Shown here one piece after another: positions 19,224-22,050 of a stretch of 22,050 bases of DNA. The stretch spans positions 1 to 22,050 of the forward strand of contig DATGMB010000259.1 of the NCBI GenBank assembly GCA_035293845.1. Reading direction: 5' to 3'. Each line of letters begins with the position of its first letter. The stretch's first letter is position 1. Source of the DNA: DATGMB01 sp035293845 (lineage in GTDB: Bacteria; Acidobacteriota; Terriglobia; Bryobacterales; Bryobacteraceae). Below the pieces are notes generated by a model. The model ran no database searches. It saw only the letters and a list, made by a program, of their open reading frames with translations, and was not told the DNA's origin. The position numbers were made by a program, and so were the translations under genes.

Positions 19224-20906
19224 ATGCACAAGTTAATGGCTGATTGCAAGTTACAGGTAATTCCGCTGGGCGGACTGGGCGAGTTCGGAATGAACATGAC
19301 CGCCGTCCGCTACGGCGACGACATGATTGTCGTGGACTGCGGCATGATGTTCCCCGACGCGGAGCTGCTCGGGGTCGATCTGGTCATGCCCGACCTTACC
19401 TTTCTCAAGGAAAATCAGGATAAGCTCCGCGCCCTGGTGCTCACGCACGGGCACGAGGACCACATCGGGGCGGTGCCGTACCTGCTCTCCGAGATCGATG
19501 TGCCGGTCTACGGCACCGATTTCACGCTGGCCCTGGTCGACCGGCGCCTGGAGGAATACGACCTCGAACAGGAGCCGCGGTTCGTTCAGGTCAAACCCAA
19601 GCAGATCGTCGACATCGGGCCGTTCAAGATCGAATTCATCCACGTCACCCATTCGATTGTGAGCGCGGTCGCGCTGGCCATCACCACGCCGCTCGGCGTC
19701 ATCATCCACACCGGCGATTTCAAGGTGGACCCCACCCCAACCGACAACGAGCTGTTCGACCTCCACACGCTGGCCGAGTACGGCAAGCGCGGCGTGCTTC
19801 TGCTGATGAGCGATTCGACCAACGCAGACCGGCCGGGCTATACGGAATCCGAGCGCGCGGTGCGTCCTCGCATGGAGGAGATTTTCAACCGCGCCGAGCG
19901 GCGCGTGGTCGTCTCCTGCTTCAGCTCTTCGATTCACCGCATCCAGCTCGTGCTGGACCTGGCCCGCGAGTGCGGGCGGCGGGTGGCGGTGATCGGCCGC
20001 AGCATGGTCTCGGTGACGGAGATTGCGCACTCGCTCGGCCTGCTCGACATTCCCGACGGCATCCTCCTGCGGCCGCAGGACACGATGGACGCGCCCCCGG
20101 ATAAGGTGGCGGTCCTGATTTCCGGAACGCAGGGCGAGCCGATGTCGGCGCTGGCGCGCGTGGCGGTCGATAACCACAAGCATGTTTCGGTCGAGCCGGG
20201 CGATACGGTGGTGCTGAGCTCGCGCATCATTCCGGGCAACGAAAAGGCGATCTTCCGCATGATCGACCACATGTCGAAGCGCGGGGCGGACGTGCTCTAC
20301 GGGACCATGAATCCGCCGCTGCACGTCTCCGGGCACGGCAGCATCGAGGAGATGAAGCTGGTGCTGAACCTGGTGCGGCCGCGGTACTTCATGCCGATTC
20401 ACGGCGAGTACCGGCAGCTTTCGAAGCACGCCCGTCTGGCCGACCATCTCCGGTTCCTCGGCCTCGAAGACGCGTTCGTGATGGAATCGGGCGAGATCCT
20501 CGAAATCGACCACCACGGGGCGCGCAAAGCCGGCAAGGTGCAGGTGGGCCGCGTGTGCATCGATTCCGGATCGGTGGATGAGGTCGTGCAGGAGATGGTC
20601 ATCCGCGACCGCCGCCACCTTTCCGAAGACGGCATCGTGCTGCCGATCATCGCGATCAACCGCCACACCGGGCGGATGGAGAACCCGCCCGAAATCGTCA
20701 GCCGCGGCTTCGCGGTGGCCGAGGATGGCGGCGGCTTCGTGGATACCGCGCGGCAGATCGTCGCGAAGACGCTCGAAGGATCCAACCAGGAGGAGAGAAC
20801 GGATTGGGGCGTGATCAAAGAGAAGATACGAGCGGACCTGAAACGCCACATCGTCAAGCAGACGCAGCGCCGGCCCCTGATCATGCCGGTGATCCTCGAA
20901 GTCTAG
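19224..20906 (+). CDS. rnj: ribonuclease J
   Basis: RNase J is a metallo-beta-lactamase/beta-CASP ribonuclease with 5'-3' exonuclease and endonuclease activity in mRNA decay and rRNA maturation. The 560-aa length matches the family. Visible motifs: VIPLGGLGEFGMNMT (12-26), VDCGMMFPD, the metal-binding LTHGHEDHIGA with His75, His77, Asp79 and His80, IHVTHSIV, IHTGDFKVD, the beta-CASP segments SDSTNADRPG and SCFSSSIHRIQ, SGTQGEP, HVSGHG and MPIHGEYRQL. A C-terminal domain ends MPVILEV. Two ATGs (19224 and 19236) are possible starts; neither has a strong Shine-Dalgarno. TATACT at 19165-19170 could be a gene-specific -10 downstream of the leader terminator, but no -35 is seen. The next gene starts 20 bp after the stop codon and is probably cotranscribed. 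Confidence 0.97.
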   Translation: MHKLMADCKLQVIPLGGLGEFGMNMTAVRYGDDMIVVDCGMMFPDAELLGVDLVMPDLTFLKENQDKLRALVLTHGHEDHIGAVPYLLSEIDVPVYGTDFTLALVDRRLEEYDLEQEPRFVQVKPKQIVDIGPFKIEFIHVTHSIVSAVALAITTPLGVIIHTGDFKVDPTPTDNELFDLHTLAEYGKRGVLLLMSDSTNADRPGYTESERAVRPRMEEIFNRAERRVVVSCFSSSIHRIQLVLDLARECGRRVAVIGRSMVSVTEIAHSLGLLDIPDGILLRPQDTMDAPPDKVAVLISGTQGEPMSALARVAVDNHKHVSVEPGDTVVLSSRIIPGNEKAIFRMIDHMSKRGADVLYGTMNPPLHVSGHGSIEEMKLVLNLVRPRYFMPIHGEYRQLSKHARLADHLRFLGLEDAFVMESGEILEIDHHGARKAGKVQVGRVCIDSGSVDEVVQEMVIRDRRHLSEDGIVLPIIAINRHTGRMENPPEIVSRGFAVAEDGGGFVDTARQIVAKTLEGSNQEERTDWGVIKEKIRADLKRHIVKQTQRRPLIMPVILEV

Positions 20907-20926
20907 CCGCAGGGCAGGCCGAGGGC

Positions 20927-22050
20927 TTGCCTCCCCATTATCTGGAAGACGCCTCCAACCTGCGCGGGCACGCGGAGCGTCTCATCGTTCCGGCCGATGA
21001 AGCGGAACTTTCGGCGGCGCTGCGCGAGGCGTCGGCTGGCGGCACGCCGGTCACGGTGGCCGGCGCCGGCACCGGCGTGACCGGCGGGCGCGTGCCGTTC
21101 GGCGGCTGGGTGGTGTCGCTCGAAAGATTCCGGCGTCTCGAGGTGCATCGCGGCTATGCGGTATGCGGCGCGGGCGTCCTGTTGCGGGATCTGCACGCCG
21201 CCGCGCAGTCATCCGGCCAGTTCTATCCGCCCGATCCTACGGAGACGGGGTCGGCGCTCGGCGGCAATATCGCGACCAACGCCAGCGGGTCGCGCAGTTT
21301 CCGCTACGGCCCGACGCGCCGGTGGGTGGAAGCGCTGCGCGTCGTCCTGGCCGATGGCACGGTCCGCGAATTCGCCCGCGGCGAAGCGATCGACTTCGAT
21401 CCCGGCGCGGTCCCGCTTCCGGATGTCACCAAGAACACCGCCGGCTACCTGCTGCGGCCGGGGATGGATTGGGTCGACCTGTTCTGCGGCTCGGAGGGGA
21501 CGCTCGGCGTCATTACGGAAGCCCGTCTCCGCCTGCTGCCGGCGCCAAAAGCGCTGCTAAGCGGCGTGGTTTTTTTCGCAAGCGACGCGGCGGCGCTCGA
21601 TGCGGTCGACGCATGGACCCCCGGCGGCGCGGGCGCATCGTCCGCGAGGGAGACCGAGGCGCTGCGCATGCTCGAATACATGGACGTGCACTCGCTCGCG
21701 CTGCTCCGCGCGCGCTACCCCGAGATCCCCGCCGCCGCGCGCGCGGCGCTGCTCATCGAACAGGAGCTCGATTCCGAGGATTCGCCGGAAGTCGACGCCT
21801 GGCTCGACCGCATCGAGCGCTCGGGCGCCCTGGCCGAGGAGTCTTGGTTCGCGGCGACCCCGGCGGACCGTGAACGCTTCCGCAAGTTCCGCCACGCACT
21901 GCCGGAGCTCGTCAATGACACCGTGCGCCGCGCGGGCGCGCTCAAGATGAACACCGATTACGCCGTTCCGCGCGAGCGCAACCGCGACATGCTGGCCGCC
22001 TACCGGAGCGTGCTGGAGCGCGAATTTCCGGGCCGGTACGTGATTTTCGG
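20927..22050 (+). CDS. GlcD-type FAD-linked oxidoreductase, N-terminal part (runs off window end)
   Basis: A flavoprotein of the FAD_binding_4/FAD-oxidase_C family (glycolate oxidase GlcD, D-lactate dehydrogenase and relatives), which oxidises 2-hydroxy acids. 374 codons are visible. Motifs: VTVAGAGTGVTGGRVPFGG (42-60) for FAD pyrophosphate binding, PPDPTETGSALGGNIATNAS (101-120), YGPTRRWVEALRVVLADG, KNTAGY and LFCGSEGTLGVITEARLRLL. The later part (AGALKMNTDYAVP) belongs to the C-terminal cap domain. No ATG or GTG is available in frame before the conserved region. TTG at 20927, 20 bp after the RNase J stop with purine-rich GAGG close by, is the only reasonable start. The exact substrate cannot be told. 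The end of the gene, and any GlcE/GlcF partner, lies beyond the window. Confidence 0.92.
   Translation, partial: MPPHYLEDASNLRGHAERLIVPADEAELSAALREASAGGTPVTVAGAGTGVTGGRVPFGGWVVSLERFRRLEVHRGYAVCGAGVLLRDLHAAAQSSGQFYPPDPTETGSALGGNIATNASGSRSFRYGPTRRWVEALRVVLADGTVREFARGEAIDFDPGAVPLPDVTKNTAGYLLRPGMDWVDLFCGSEGTLGVITEARLRLLPAPKALLSGVVFFASDAAALDAVDAWTPGGAGASSARETEALRMLEYMDVHSLALLRARYPEIPAAARAALLIEQELDSEDSPEVDAWLDRIERSGALAEESWFAATPADRERFRKFRHALPELVNDTVRRAGALKMNTDYAVPRERNRDMLAAYRSVLEREFPGRYVIF

Noticed and set aside
1..22050. CRISPR arrays, insertion sequences, prophage or integrase genes
   Set aside because: No regularly spaced repeats, transposase motifs or terminal inverted repeats were seen; most genes look like ordinary chromosomal genes.

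Overview
The window is GC-rich bacterial DNA, densely packed on both strands. Gene content suggests an Acidobacteriota genome of the Solibacter/Bryobacter type. The pointers are a kinase-like/TolB-propeller fusion, tandem MacB/FtsX-type permeases with no adjacent ATPase, a DUF6599-like membrane-anchored protein, a PEP-CTERM-like exported protein, and the order ileS-lspA-lgt. This placement is an inference from gene families; there is no rRNA or other phylogenetic marker here.

Layout. Positions 1-3643 (minus) hold a tight operon ileS > lspA > lgt with overlapping genes: isoleucyl-tRNA synthetase plus the first and second enzymes of lipoprotein maturation. A soluble PAS hybrid histidine kinase (3803-5689, plus) is divergent from it. 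After a gene-poor 288-bp stretch comes an exported protein with a PEP-CTERM-like tail (5978-6571), converging on a polytopic membrane protein of probable GT-C type (6586-8517, minus). Divergent from that is a response regulator with a PP2C/SpoIIE phosphatase output (8583-9704, plus). Next, on the minus strand, come an OmpA-type lipoprotein (12376-13143) and two MacB/FtsX permeases joined by an ATGA overlap (9734-12222).

Positions 13347-16759 (minus) hold a YtxH-like small membrane protein, a large pseudokinase-TM-TolB propeller protein and a possible 46-aa small protein. The plus strand then carries a MerR-type regulator behind a clear sigma-70 promoter (16929-17492), an in-frame decayed or unassigned coding stretch (17493-17723), a DUF6599-like protein (17815-18819), RNase J (19224-20906) and the start of a GlcD-type FAD oxidoreductase (20927 to the window end).

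Two items deserve most attention. The first is the pseudokinase fusion: its N-lobe and catalytic residues are gone but its substrate-lobe landmarks are kept. The second is the roughly 400-bp leader of RNase J. It contains a near-consensus promoter (18975-19003) followed about 80 bp later by a perfect 12-bp intrinsic terminator, which defines a short untranslated RNA of about 107 nt. That RNA is either a free-standing sRNA or an attenuator controlling the RNase J gene. I recognised no CRISPR array, IS element, tRNA or rRNA.
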